DNA of 64,000 bases, from positions 1-64,000 of the forward strand of contig JARXWK010000019.1 of assembly GCA_029916745.1 (NCBI GenBank), read 5' to 3'. How positions within the stretch are numbered: the first letter of the stretch is position 1; every line of letters begins with the position of its first letter. Below are positions 16,885-25,998 of the stretch, in pieces. The stretch comes from Dysgonomonadaceae bacterium PH5-43. Lineage in GTDB: Bacteria; Bacteroidota; Bacteroidia; Bacteroidales; Azobacteroidaceae. The translations under genes and the position numbers were made by a program. Under the pieces are notes generated by a model that was not told the origin of the DNA, did no database searches, and saw nothing but the letters and a program-made list of their open reading frames with translations.

Positions 16885-17490
16885 TTAAAACCTCTCACCA
16901 TTCCACAGATACTCCACTGTTTCTGTTTTTACATAAGGCTCTATTTTCTTTTGGTCTTCGAGACCTAAATATTGTAGGCTGTTGTTTTTCAGAGTTAATA
17001 CCTTATTGTTGGGATTGTATGTAAATTGATAGAAAGGAATAAATAGTTCTGGAAAGTTTTCGGTATTGTTTACAAAACTACTTAAGGGGGCTAATGCTAT
17101 AAACTTATCAGAGTTTAGTTTGTGCCAAGATGTATTGTAAAACTCTATATTGCTGTCGCATATAGGTCCACATACAGTGTTGATAACGCAATATATTGAG
17201 GCGGACAGAATAATGAGTTGTAGCGAATTATTGCTATTAGTACCTCTGGAAAGAAGTAAGTAATCATCGGTGAGATTTTCTATAATAATGTCTTCTTCGA
17301 ACTTGTTTTTCACAGAAATAGCTTTCTTTTCATATTTATAAGTCGCTATAAGTTCCGTTTTGTTTACGCTGCTAATATCATAACTTATACTTGTAGGCAT
17401 CGACATAAAAGCATCTTTAATATTATTGTTTGCGCTTAACGATAAAATCGATAAAACGGCGACTAAACTCAAACTTAAAATTCTATTCAT
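16885..17490 (-). CDS. Exported protein of unknown function
   Basis: The 201-residue precursor has a cleavable signal, MNRILSLSLVAVLSILSLSA. The mature part is mixed alpha/beta with no catalytic motif that I recognise. It contains two close cysteines in YCVINTVCGPICDSN. It starts five bases after the truA stop and is probably translated from the truA mRNA. The last ~30 codons occur again as an orphan fragment at 15063-15152, on the other side of the ATPase/TOPRIM-like pair. Confidence 0.65.
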   Translation of the reverse strand: MNRILSLSLVAVLSILSLSANNNIKDAFMSMPTSISYDISSVNKTELIATYKYEKKAISVKNKFEEDIIIENLTDDYLLLSRGTNSNNSLQLIILSASIYCVINTVCGPICDSNIEFYNTSWHKLNSDKFIALAPLSSFVNNTENFPELFIPFYQFTYNPNNKVLTLKNNSLQYLGLEDQKKIEPYVKTETVEYLWNGERF

Positions 17491-17495
17491 TATAA

Positions 17496-18245
17496 TTATA
17501 TTTCAAATATATTTTTAGGATATTCAATATCAGAAAGAAACAGAGCGTTGCCAGGAACTGATGTGCCAGCCTTGCATCTGTCTTTACTTTCTATAACTCT
17601 TCTAAAACCTTCAATGTTTAATTTGCCTCTGCCAACCTCAAGCAGTGTGCCGACTATAGCGCGAACCATATTTCTTAAAAAACGGTCGGCTTGTATTGTA
17701 AATACAGCACAATTACCTTCTTGTTTCCATTCGGCTTTCATAATCTTACAATTATTGGTTTTTACATCAGTATGTAGTTTGCTGAAACTTGTGAAGTCGG
17801 TATATTCAAACAAAACTTTACAGGCTTCATTCATTAGGTTGTAATCTAAATTGAAAGTTACCCTATGCGAAAGTTCGTTAAGAAAAGGGTCTTTCTGAGA
17901 CGTTATATAATAATTGTAAGTTCTTGATATAGCATCAAAACGAGCGTGTGCATCGGGTTTTACTTCTAAAACCTTATATATAACTATATCTTTGGGAAGT
18001 ATTCGGTTAAGTTTATCAGTTATATTATTGCAATCAATATTTTCGGAATAATCGAAATGCGCTACCATAGACTTAGCATTTACCCCTGCATCGGTTCTTC
18101 CGGCTCCTGTTATACTAATATTGGTGCGTAACAAAATGCTCAGAGCTTTTTCTAAAGTTTCTTGAATGGTAATACCATTGGGTTGTATTTGCCAACCACA
18201 ATAATTTTTCCCGTTATATGCTAAGTATATAAAGTATCGTTTCAT
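17496..18245 (-). CDS. truA: tRNA pseudouridine(38-40) synthase TruA
   Basis: TruA isomerises U38-U40 in the anticodon arm of many tRNAs. The protein has 249 residues. It shows [20 protein letters not shown], the catalytic aspartate in [19 protein letters not shown] and the later [18 protein letters not shown], all in family order. A -7 element TAATTTTG (18264-18257, minus strand) lies just upstream of the ATG. The exported-protein gene follows directly. Confidence 0.96.
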   Translation of the reverse strand: MKRYFIYLAYNGKNYCGWQIQPNGITIQETLEKALSILLRTNISITGAGRTDAGVNAKSMVAHFDYSENIDCNNITDKLNRILPKDIVIYKVLEVKPDAHARFDAISRTYNYYITSQKDPFLNELSHRVTFNLDYNLMNEACKVLFEYTDFTSFSKLHTDVKTNNCKIMKAEWKQEGNCAVFTIQADRFLRNMVRAIVGTLLEVGRGKLNIEGFRRVIESKDRCKAGTSVPGNALFLSDIEYPKNIFEI

Positions 18246-18344
18246 ATAATAAGGTGCAAAATTATTCCTTTAATCTGAGAAATAAAAGGTTTTATTAAAT
18301 AAAAGGTTTATATTTGCAATCGCAACAAAATAAATTATTATACT

Positions 18345-19730
18345 ATGAAATGTAAACAGATAATTACTATAGTAATTTTATTAGTAATATCACAAAAAAT
18401 GATTAACGCCCAGAATACTCCTTCGTGGGCTAAAGAAAGTAAAGAACAAAAAGCAGAAAGACTTTCGTGGTGGACAAATGACCGATTTGGTTTGTTTATT
18501 CATTGGGGCGTTTATGCTATGCCTGCCAGACACGAATGGGTTAAGAGGAATGAACGTATATCCGACGAAAAATATAATATGTATACTGAATATTTTAATC
18601 CGGATTTATACGATCCTACAGAGTGGGCAAAGAAGACAAAGGAAGCAGGTATGAAGTATGTTGTTTTTACTACTAAACATCACGATGGTTTTTGTATGTG
18701 GGATACTAAGCATACCGATTATAAGATTACTAATACGCCTTACGGTAAAGATGTGTTAAAGCCTTTTGTTGATGCTTTTCGTGCTGAAGGCATAAGAGTG
18801 GGGCTTTATTATTCTCTTATTGATTGGCATCACCCCGATTTTACAGTAGATAACGTACACCCTTTATGGACTAACGATAAATCTCAACTTGAAAAGCTTA
18901 ATGAAGGCAGAGATATGAATCGTTACCGACAATATATGAAAGATCAGTTAACAGAACTTCTTTCTGATTTCGGACAGATAGATGAGTTGTTTTTAGATTA
19001 TTCTTATCCTGGCGAAAATGGAAAAGGTTATCTTGATTGGGATTCTGAAGGCTTGCTTAAAGTAATTCGTAAATTACAGCCACAGATTATAGTTGATAAT
19101 CGTATGGATATGGATCATACTTCGTGGGGTTGGGATTTTGTAACCCCCGAACAGTTTATGCCTAAAGAGTGGCCAACGGTTAATGGAGAGAAAGAATACT
19201 GGGAAACTTGTCAGACTTTTTCTGGTGCTTGGGGATATTATCGTGATGAATATTCGTGGAAGAGTGTGCATCAACTTATTGTTATGTTGATTGAAACTGT
19301 AAGTAAGGGCGGAAATCTGCTGCTAAATGTTGGTCCAACAGCAAGAGGAGTATTTGATGATCGAGCTAATAATAGATTAGAGGGCATAGGTAAGTGGATG
19401 AAGTTTCATAGTAGTTCTATTTATGGTTGTACTCAAGCTCCAGATGAGTTTGAAGCTCCAAATAATTGTATGCTTACATATAATCCAACAACAAACCGAT
19501 TGTATGTTCACGTGTTGGAATGGCCTTTTAAGTCTTTGCACTTTAAGAACCTAAAAGGGAAAGTTAAATATATTCAACTTCTAAACGATAATTCAGAATT
19601 AAGATATAGAACACAAACGAGAGGTGGAGGAAATATGGCAGAGCTTTCGGGCGAGAACGATATTATAATTTCTTTACCCGTAGAAAAGCCAAACGTGGAA
19701 GTTCCCGTAATAGAGATTATACTCTTTTGA
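18345..19730 (+). CDS. Alpha-L-fucosidase, glycoside hydrolase family 29
   Basis: This is an exported 461-residue glycosidase with signal peptide ITIVILLVISQKMINAQ. The GH29 barrel begins WWTNDRFGLFIHWGVYAMPA and contains YVVFTTKHHDGFCMWDTKHT and IRVGLYYSLIDWHHP. The likely nucleophile is D218 in DELFLDYSYPG, and a C-terminal beta sandwich follows ETVSKGGNLLLNVGPTARG. It releases alpha-linked L-fucose from host or dietary glycans, probably in the periplasm. It stands alone, with a -7 element at 18309-18316 and no SusC/SusD pair nearby, so it is not part of a classical PUL here. Confidence 0.93.
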   Translation: MKCKQIITIVILLVISQKMINAQNTPSWAKESKEQKAERLSWWTNDRFGLFIHWGVYAMPARHEWVKRNERISDEKYNMYTEYFNPDLYDPTEWAKKTKEAGMKYVVFTTKHHDGFCMWDTKHTDYKITNTPYGKDVLKPFVDAFRAEGIRVGLYYSLIDWHHPDFTVDNVHPLWTNDKSQLEKLNEGRDMNRYRQYMKDQLTELLSDFGQIDELFLDYSYPGENGKGYLDWDSEGLLKVIRKLQPQIIVDNRMDMDHTSWGWDFVTPEQFMPKEWPTVNGEKEYWETCQTFSGAWGYYRDEYSWKSVHQLIVMLIETVSKGGNLLLNVGPTARGVFDDRANNRLEGIGKWMKFHSSSIYGCTQAPDEFEAPNNCMLTYNPTTNRLYVHVLEWPFKSLHFKNLKGKVKYIQLLNDNSELRYRTQTRGGGNMAELSGENDIIISLPVEKPNVEVPVIEIILF

Positions 19731-19740
19731 AGAATTAATA

Positions 19741-20541
19741 CTACTTACACGCTTTTAATGCTTTTATTATAGCATTGGTAAATCCGTTTGCTTCGAGTTC
19801 GTTTATCCCTTTAATGGTTATACCGCCTGGCGTAGTAACTTTATCGATTTCTTGTTCGGGGTATCCTTTAGTTTCGTCGAGTAGGGTAGCCGCTCCTAAC
19901 ATAGTTTTTACTGTCATTTCTTGAGCATCTTTGGCTGAAAAACCCATTTCTACTCCCGCCGACATAGCAGCTTTAACGTAACGGAAAAAGAATGCAATGC
20001 CACACGATGTTAATGCTGTGCCTGCAACAATTTTGTTTTCTTCTATGGATATTGCACAACCTAACTCGTTGAAAATATTTGCGATGAAATCTTTTTGTTG
20101 TGATGATGCATTAGGCGATGATGCTACTAAAGTAACGCTTTGTTTTACGGATATAGCAGTGTTGGGAACTACACGAAATATAACAGGCTCGGCAGAAGCT
20201 TCATAACCTTTTATAAGAGTATCTCTTATTTCACTAATGCTAATACCTGCTGCAACAGAAATAATGGTTTGTTTAGTGTAGTCGAGCATAAACTTAATGT
20301 CAATCAACACATCTTTTATAAGCCAAGGCTTAACTGCTAAAATTATTATATCTGTATTCTTTATGCTTTCGTAATTGTTTAAAGCAATATTAATAGATGA
20401 ATTATACTCCTTCAAAGCTTTTAATGGAGCTTCGTTTACATCAACAACGGTAATATCTTCGGGTTTGAAGATATTACCTTGTGTTAGTCCGCGCACTATT
20501 GCGCCACCCATATTGCCGCCTCCGATTACCGAAATCTTCAT
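19741..20541 (-). CDS. proC: Pyrroline-5-carboxylate reductase
   Basis: ProC reduces pyrroline-5-carboxylate to proline with NAD(P)H. The 266 residues open with the Rossmann motif ISVIGGGNMGGAIVRGL. They contain ILAVKPWLIKDV and the conserved C-terminal TPGGITIKGINELEANGF. The start codon overlaps the argD stop by four bases. It is the last gene of the minus-strand argR-GNAT-argG-argC-argD-proC unit, linking ornithine-family synthesis to proline. Confidence 0.95.
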   Translation of the reverse strand: MKISVIGGGNMGGAIVRGLTQGNIFKPEDITVVDVNEAPLKALKEYNSSINIALNNYESIKNTDIIILAVKPWLIKDVLIDIKFMLDYTKQTIISVAAGISISEIRDTLIKGYEASAEPVIFRVVPNTAISVKQSVTLVASSPNASSQQKDFIANIFNELGCAISIEENKIVAGTALTSCGIAFFFRYVKAAMSAGVEMGFSAKDAQEMTVKTMLGAATLLDETKGYPEQEIDKVTTPGGITIKGINELEANGFTNAIIKALKACK

Positions 20542-21665
20542 ACTTCTAATACTTTTTTGAAGCGAGCCAAAAACTCGTCAGCTATTTCTTTAGTAATATT
20601 AAGAGGAGGTAATAAACGGAAAACATTTGTGCCTGTTACTCCTGTAAAAACTTTGCCTTCAAATAGAAGTTTGTCTCTTAATGGTTTTATCGGTGCTTCA
20701 AATTCAAGACCTATCATCAATCCTTTACCACGCACATCTTTTATTTGAGGTAGCTTTTTAAGTTCGCTCATAAGATATTCTCCAACGTTATAAGCGTTTT
20801 CTACTAAGTTTTCTTCTTCCATTACATCAATAACAGCAAGAGCTGCAGCACAAGCTAAATGGTTACCTCCGAAAGTAGTACCTAACTGTCCGTGTATTGC
20901 TGGGAACTTAGGAGAGATTAACATTCCCGACACAGGGAAACCGTTACCCATACCTTTAGCTATAGTAATAATGTCGGGTTTTATATCGCTATATTGGTGA
21001 GCGAAGAATTTACCCGAACGTCCGTACCCCGATTGTATTTCATCTAATATAAGAACAGTATCTGTATCTGTACACACTTTACTTAATTCTTGAAGGAACG
21101 ATGTTTCAGGAATAACTATTCCTCCAATGCCTTGTATTCCTTCAATAATAACCGAAGATATTTCTTTAGTTTCTATAATCTCTTTTGCTTGCTTAATATC
21201 GTTAAGAGGAAGAAATATAACTTCGTAATCTTCATTCATTGCAGACCAATAATTAGGAATGTCAGTAACCTTAACAGCCGCAGCAGTACGTCCGTGAAAA
21301 GCTCCTTTGAAAGCTATAATTTTCTTTCTGTTATTGTAAAAAGAAGCAAGTTTAATCGCATTTTCATTAGCTTCTGCTCCAGAGTTAACCATAAACAAAG
21401 AGTAGTCGGGATAACCTGATGCTTTACCTAATTTTTCGGCATATTCGTCTTGAAGAGGAATAAGCACCGAGTTTGAGTAAAAGCCTATATTATTTAGTTG
21501 ATTTGTAATTCTTTCTACATACTTAGGGTGGGAGTGTCCGATAGAGATAACGGCGTGTCCACCATAGAAGTCGAGATATTCATTACCTTCCTTGTCATAT
21601 ATTTTGCAACCTTGAGCCTTTACGGGTTCAATTTGCCATCTTGGGAATACATCAAATTGTTGCAT
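20538..21665 (-). CDS. argD: Acetylornithine/succinylornithine aminotransferase
   Basis: This class III PLP-dependent aminotransferase of 375 residues makes N-acylornithine from the semialdehyde produced by ArgC. It has GAEANENAIKLASFY, FHGRTAAAVKVT, LILDEIQSGYGRSGKFF and the PLP lysine in ITIAKGMGNGFPVSG. In Bacteroides the arginine pathway runs through N-succinylated intermediates (established for the transcarbamylase of B. fragilis). This enzyme may therefore act on succinylornithine, which the sequence does not settle. It lies 18 bases after argC. Confidence 0.92.
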   Translation of the reverse strand: MQQFDVFPRWQIEPVKAQGCKIYDKEGNEYLDFYGGHAVISIGHSHPKYVERITNQLNNIGFYSNSVLIPLQDEYAEKLGKASGYPDYSLFMVNSGAEANENAIKLASFYNNRKKIIAFKGAFHGRTAAAVKVTDIPNYWSAMNEDYEVIFLPLNDIKQAKEIIETKEISSVIIEGIQGIGGIVIPETSFLQELSKVCTDTDTVLILDEIQSGYGRSGKFFAHQYSDIKPDIITIAKGMGNGFPVSGMLISPKFPAIHGQLGTTFGGNHLACAAALAVIDVMEEENLVENAYNVGEYLMSELKKLPQIKDVRGKGLMIGLEFEAPIKPLRDKLLFEGKVFTGVTGTNVFRLLPPLNITKEIADEFLARFKKVLEV

Positions 21666-21683
21666 ATAATTATAAGTGTTAAG

Positions 21684-22655
21684 TTAAAAAGCCGATGGCT
21701 TTAATTTTAATCCAGTAGTTTCATCTAATCCAAACATAAGATTGAAATTCTGCATCGCTTGTCCCGATGCACCTTTAATTAAGTTGTCAATCATAGATAT
21801 AACAAACAATTTATTGCCGTGTTTCTCTAAATGAATAACGCACTTATTGGTATTTACTACTTGTTTCATATCCGGATTTTTATCTGTAAGGAATACAAAA
21901 GCAGCATCTTTATAGAAATCGCTATATAATGCTTTGGCTTCATCTAAAGATAAATCACATTCGGTATAGATAGAAGCAAATATTCCACGAGAGAAATTAC
22001 CACGCACTGGTATAAAGTTAATTTCTTTATTGAAGTTCTCTTGAAGCTGATTAACAGATTCTTTTATTTCCTTCAAATGTTGATGGTCGAAAGCTTTATA
22101 CACAGATATATTATTGTCGCGCCAACTAAAATGAGATGTAGCTGACGGTTTAACACCTGCGCCAGTTGAACCAGTAATAGCATTCACGTGAACTTCGTTA
22201 TTCAACAAACCTTTGCTTGCCAAAGGAAGTATGCCTAATTGTATACAAGTAGCGAAACAACCAGGATTAGCTAACTTATTGGTCGACTTTATTGCTTCTT
22301 TGTTTATTTCTGGTAATCCGTAAACAAAACCTTCGTTAGTTGCTTTATGACGATAGTCGGTAGATAAATCTATAATCTTTAAGCCTTCGGGAATAGTATT
22401 CGCATCGATAAACTTCTTGCTATCGCCGTGAGCAGAACAAAGGAATAAAGCATCGACAGAGTTTAAATCGTAAGTTTCGTCAAATACTAAATCTGTTTCT
22501 CCGATTAAACCACCGTGAACGTCTGATAGTTTGTTGCCTGCATTACTTGTGCTATGAACAAAACTAATCTCTACCGAAGGGTGATTGATAAGCAAACGAA
22601 GAAGTTCGCCTGCCGTATATCCTGCACCTCCTATAATACCTGTTTTTATCTTCAT
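21684..22655 (-). CDS. argC: N-acyl-gamma-glutamyl-phosphate reductase
   Basis: ArgC reduces N-acylglutamyl phosphate to the semialdehyde with NADPH. The 323 residues start with the Rossmann motif TGIIGGAGYTAGELLRLL. The active-site cysteine is in NKLANPGCFATCIQLGILPL, and a conserved histidine region reads FSWRDNNISVYKAFDHQHL. It overlaps argG by four bases (ATGA type), so the two are translationally coupled. Confidence 0.95.
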   Translation of the reverse strand: MKIKTGIIGGAGYTAGELLRLLINHPSVEISFVHSTSNAGNKLSDVHGGLIGETDLVFDETYDLNSVDALFLCSAHGDSKKFIDANTIPEGLKIIDLSTDYRHKATNEGFVYGLPEINKEAIKSTNKLANPGCFATCIQLGILPLASKGLLNNEVHVNAITGSTGAGVKPSATSHFSWRDNNISVYKAFDHQHLKEIKESVNQLQENFNKEINFIPVRGNFSRGIFASIYTECDLSLDEAKALYSDFYKDAAFVFLTDKNPDMKQVVNTNKCVIHLEKHGNKLFVISMIDNLIKGASGQAMQNFNLMFGLDETTGLKLKPSAF

Positions 22656-23857
22656 TTCTTTTCGTTTTTCTTTTGAACGTTAAAGAATATCTTGGTAGGT
22701 ATAGCCGTAATCTTAGTGAAACCTTTTGCATCATCGGCAGTCCAAGCTTTGTTTATCTCTCCGTATTCGCCGAAATCAGTTTTCATTAAATCAAAATCGC
22801 TTTCAACACCCACTAAAGTATATCTGTAAGGTTTTAACTGAATAATAACAGTTCCGTTTACATTTTGCTGAGAACTTGTAAGGAAAGCCTCAATGTCGCG
22901 CATCACAGGTTCAAGGTATTGAGCTTCGTGTAAAAACATTCCGTACCAGTTGCCAACTTGATCTTTCCAATACTGTTGCCATTTAGTAAGTGTATGTTTT
23001 TCCAACATCTTATGAGCGTTGATGATTACTAACGGAGCAGCAGCTTCAAAACCAACTCTTCCTTTTATACCTATAATAGTATCACCTATGTGCATATCTC
23101 TACCGATAGCATAACGAGATGCGATAGCTTCGATTTTCTGAATAGCTTCTACCTTATTAGTATATTCTTTTCCGTTTACAGCCGATATTTCTCCTTCTTT
23201 AAAGGTAAGAGTAAGAGTTTCTTCTCCTGTTTCTTGTAGCTGAGAAGGATAAGCTTCTTCTGGTAAAGTCTGATTAGATTGAAGAGTTTCTTTACCTCCT
23301 ATACTTGTCCCCCATAAACCTTTGTTTATAGAGTACTCCATTTTAGTGAAATCAGCTTCAAATCCGTGTTCTTTCAAGTAGTTTATTTCGTACTCACGAG
23401 TAAGAATCATATCGCGAGTAGGAGTTATTATACCAATTTCGGGAGCTAATACATCAAATGTAAGGTCGAAACGAACTTGGTCGTTACCAGCACCAGTACT
23501 TCCGTGTGCTACAAAGTCAGCGCCAACTTCTTTAGCATAATTTATAATAGCAATAGCTTGGAATATACGTTCAGAACTAACCGATATAGGGTAAGTTCCA
23601 TTGCGAAGCACATTACCATATACCATATATTTAATACTCTTTTCGTAGTATTCTTGAGTAATGTCTAAGTTTACGTGTTTAACTGCACCTAATTTATAAG
23701 CTTTCTCTTCTACGCGTTTAAGTTCTTCTTCAGAAAAACCACCTGTGTTAGCTAAAGCTGTGTAAACTTCGTAACCTAACTCTTGAGATAAATACATAGC
23801 ACAGAAAGAAGTATCTAAACCTCCACTGTATGCTAAAACTACTTTTTGCTTCTTCAT
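22652..23857 (-). CDS. argG: Argininosuccinate synthase
   Basis: ArgG joins citrulline and aspartate with ATP. The 401 residues open with the PP-loop VVLAYSGGLDTSFCAMYL and contain the citrulline/aspartate-binding GSTGAGNDQVRFDLTF and TPTRDM. The C-terminal helix is shorter than in E. coli, but the length is normal for this branch. It sits between the GNAT gene (20 bases) and argC (overlap). Confidence 0.96.
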   Translation of the reverse strand: MKKQKVVLAYSGGLDTSFCAMYLSQELGYEVYTALANTGGFSEEELKRVEEKAYKLGAVKHVNLDITQEYYEKSIKYMVYGNVLRNGTYPISVSSERIFQAIAIINYAKEVGADFVAHGSTGAGNDQVRFDLTFDVLAPEIGIITPTRDMILTREYEINYLKEHGFEADFTKMEYSINKGLWGTSIGGKETLQSNQTLPEEAYPSQLQETGEETLTLTFKEGEISAVNGKEYTNKVEAIQKIEAIASRYAIGRDMHIGDTIIGIKGRVGFEAAAPLVIINAHKMLEKHTLTKWQQYWKDQVGNWYGMFLHEAQYLEPVMRDIEAFLTSSQQNVNGTVIIQLKPYRYTLVGVESDFDLMKTDFGEYGEINKAWTADDAKGFTKITAIPTKIFFNVQKKNEKK

Positions 23858-23877
23858 TGTTATATAATTTAATTTGT

Positions 23878-24480
23878 TTATTTCTTCTTTACTGTTTTAA
23901 GTTTGATAGGCTTCTTTATGTCTTTATGAATATTCTTTTTTGCATCTTTCTTTGGGTCGAACAGCATAGCCGTACAGATGCAATATTTGCGATTAGTACG
24001 TTTTAGAATATCATAATTAACACAGCCCTGACAGCCACTCCAAAAGGCTTCGTCGTCGGTTAGTTCGGCGAAAGTTACAGGAGCATACCCCAATTCGGTA
24101 TTGATTTTCATAACGGCAGCACCCGAAGTTAGTCCGAAAAGCTTTGCTTTAGGGAACATTTTACGAGACAAATCAAAAGATTTCTCTTTAATTCTTTTAG
24201 CTAAACCGTGTCCTCTAAACTTATCAACCACTATTAAACCAGAATTGGCAACGTATTGTTTGTTGCCCCAACTTTCGATATAGCAAAATCCCGCAAACTC
24301 TTCACCGGCAAGAGCTATAATAGCTTTGCCTTCTATCATCTTTGTTTCTACGTATTCGGGAGTTCGTTTTGCTATCCCAGTGCCACGCACTTTAGCTGCG
24401 GCTTCTATAGTATCTAAAATAATGTTCACATATTTAATGTGACTCTCATTTGCAATTAAAACTTCTATCTTGTTATCCAT
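23878..24480 (-). CDS. GNAT N-acyltransferase in the arginine operon, with cysteine-rich C-terminal part
   Basis: The 200-residue protein has the acyl-CoA loop of the GNAT fold in VVDKFRGHGLAKRIKEKSF (a variant of R/Q-x-x-G-x-G/A). It is followed by WSGCQGCVNYDILKRTNRKY and CICTAM, giving four cysteines that could bind a metal, and a Lys-rich tail. No separate argA or argJ is seen, so the likely job is the first step, acylation of glutamate, perhaps with succinyl-CoA. This rests on operon position and fold only. Confidence 0.7.
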   Translation of the reverse strand: MDNKIEVLIANESHIKYVNIILDTIEAAAKVRGTGIAKRTPEYVETKMIEGKAIIALAGEEFAGFCYIESWGNKQYVANSGLIVVDKFRGHGLAKRIKEKSFDLSRKMFPKAKLFGLTSGAAVMKINTELGYAPVTFAELTDDEAFWSGCQGCVNYDILKRTNRKYCICTAMLFDPKKDAKKNIHKDIKKPIKLKTVKKK

Positions 24481-24487
24481 TTATAAG

Positions 24488-24940
24488 TTAAAATAAAACC
24501 GATAATGCATTAATAATTTCCTCTCTACTGAAGTTTTCTCTTGGTATTAAAAGTATTGTATCGTCGCCAGCTATTGTTCCGAGTATAACGTGCGATACTT
24601 TTGTATCTATATCCGATGCTATTCCTTGTGCGTAGCCCGGACGAGTTTTTATTATTCCCAACTTGTCTGAAAATTCAAGAGAAATAAATCCTCCCACAGT
24701 AAGTTCGTTAGTTGGCGATAAATATACATTCTCTTTAGCAGTCTGGATTGTATATTTGTAATTGCCGTTTTCGTCAGGTATTCGTCCTATCTTAAGCTCT
24801 TTCATATCTCTTGATAAGGTAGCCTGAGTGGTTTCAAAACCTTGTTCTTTCAGCATTTGCAACAACTCCTCTTGGTTATTGATAGAGTTTGTCTTTACAA
24901 TTTCTAAAATAGCTTTTAATCTCTCTTGTTTCGACTTCAT
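24488..24940 (-). CDS. argR: Arginine repressor ArgR
   Basis: ArgR senses arginine and represses biosynthetic operons as a hexamer. The winged helix shows ETTQATLSRDMKELKIGRIP. The oligomerisation domain has PGYAQGIASDIDTKVSHVIL followed by GTIAGDDTILLI, with the Asp pair that binds arginine. The open frame reaches 24976, but a -7 element occupies 24971-24964 on the minus strand, so I start at the ATG at 24940 (150 residues, MKSKQERLKAILEIV). It is first in the arginine operon and probably autoregulates it. Confidence 0.92.
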   Translation of the reverse strand: MKSKQERLKAILEIVKTNSINNQEELLQMLKEQGFETTQATLSRDMKELKIGRIPDENGNYKYTIQTAKENVYLSPTNELTVGGFISLEFSDKLGIIKTRPGYAQGIASDIDTKVSHVILGTIAGDDTILLIPRENFSREEIINALSVLF

Positions 24941-24963
24941 TGTATATTTATACTTTAAGGCTG

Positions 24964-24994
24964 CAAAATTATGCAATATATTCTTATAAACAAA
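24964..24994 (-). promoter_or_regulatory. Promoter of the argR-proC operon
   Basis: On the minus strand, TTTG (24994-24991), 19 bases, TAATTTTG (24971-24964). The A/T-rich spacer containing AAGAATATATTGCAT would suit ArgR binding, but I cannot define an ARG box with confidence. Confidence 0.65.
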
Positions 24995-25170
24995 GAGAAT
25001 CAGAGGAATAATACTTTAGTAAACAAAAAATAAGGATAAAAAGAAATTGATTAAGAACTTTTATTTATTCTTATAAAAACCGTACCTTTGAAATAATTTT
25101 TCATTGAAAACATCTGTGAAAGATTTGAATAATGATATTGTAAATTACCTTCATTATAAAATTTATTAAA

Positions 25171-25647
25171 ATGACTATAACAGAAGAAGATATTCGTTGG
25201 GAACAACGATTCTCCAGCTTTAGAAAGGCTCTAATTAAATTCAATGAAGCTGTAGAGATATTGAAAAAAGATGACGATAATGAAATTTCATCATCAGTAA
25301 AGGAAATACTTAAAGAAGGATTAATTCAACGTTTTGAATACACACACGAGTTGGCTTGGAAAACAATGAAAGATTACATTGCATATCAGGGCAATTCGGA
25401 CATAAAAGGCTCAAGAGATGCAACGAGAGAGGCATTTAAAATTGAGTTAATTAATGATGGAGAAACCTGGATGGATATGATAAGCAGTAGGAATAAAACA
25501 TCTCACACATATAATGATACAACAGCAACGGAAATCTATGATAAAATAGTTGATGAATACTATGCTGCTTTTAATCGGTTTATGGAAACAATGGAAGAAC
25601 TGCGATCAGGGAAACAAGGTGAAATTTTCACTAAAGAATTACTGTGA
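25171..25647 (+). CDS. HEPN-domain toxin of a HEPN/MNT module (HI0074-like)
   Basis: This 158-residue all-helical protein belongs to the nucleotidyltransferase substrate-binding family (HI0074/HepT-like). The conserved body reads EGLIQRFEYTHELAWKTMKD, and the HEPN RNase motif Rx4-6H is present as SSRNKTSHTY. In this class the HEPN protein is an RNase toxin that is silenced by the partner nucleotidyltransferase through AMPylation near the motif. The MNT gene overlaps by four bases. A -7 element TACCTTTG lies at 25083-25090. Neighbours are unrelated, so the pair looks mobile. Confidence 0.85.
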   Translation: MTITEEDIRWEQRFSSFRKALIKFNEAVEILKKDDDNEISSSVKEILKEGLIQRFEYTHELAWKTMKDYIAYQGNSDIKGSRDATREAFKIELINDGETWMDMISSRNKTSHTYNDTTATEIYDKIVDEYYAAFNRFMETMEELRSGKQGEIFTKELL

Positions 25648-25970
25648 TGAAATACGGTTTAAAAGAAGAGACAATAATAAGAATTCAAAAGGTTTTTTCT
25701 CAATATCCTCAAATTGAACAGGCAATTATTTATGGCTCAAGAGCTATGGGGAATTATAAGCCAGCATCGGATATTGACATTGCATTTGTTGGTGAAAATT
25801 TAAGCTTAGATATTATTAGTAAAATAGAATGGGATTTGGACGACTTGCTCTTGCCGTATACATTTGACCTTTCAGTATATAATAAAATAACCAATCCAGA
25901 TGTACAAAACCATATAAATCGAGTTGGTAAGATTTTCTATAATAAATCCCAATATGAATTATTTGAATAA
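25644..25970 (+). CDS. MNT-type nucleotidyltransferase antitoxin (HI0073-like)
   Basis: This 108-residue protein has the minimal nucleotidyltransferase motif, GSRAMGNYKPASDIDIAFVG (GSx...DxD), and a third acidic residue in FDLSVYNK. It is expected to AMPylate and neutralise the HEPN toxin encoded just upstream. Start and stop overlap as ATGA. A palindromic repeat array begins about 30 bases downstream. Confidence 0.87.
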   Translation: MMKYGLKEETIIRIQKVFSQYPQIEQAIIYGSRAMGNYKPASDIDIAFVGENLSLDIISKIEWDLDDLLLPYTFDLSVYNKITNPDVQNHINRVGKIFYNKSQYELFE

Positions 25971-25998
25971 AATATTGTCTTCGTGTAGTGTCTTTGTT

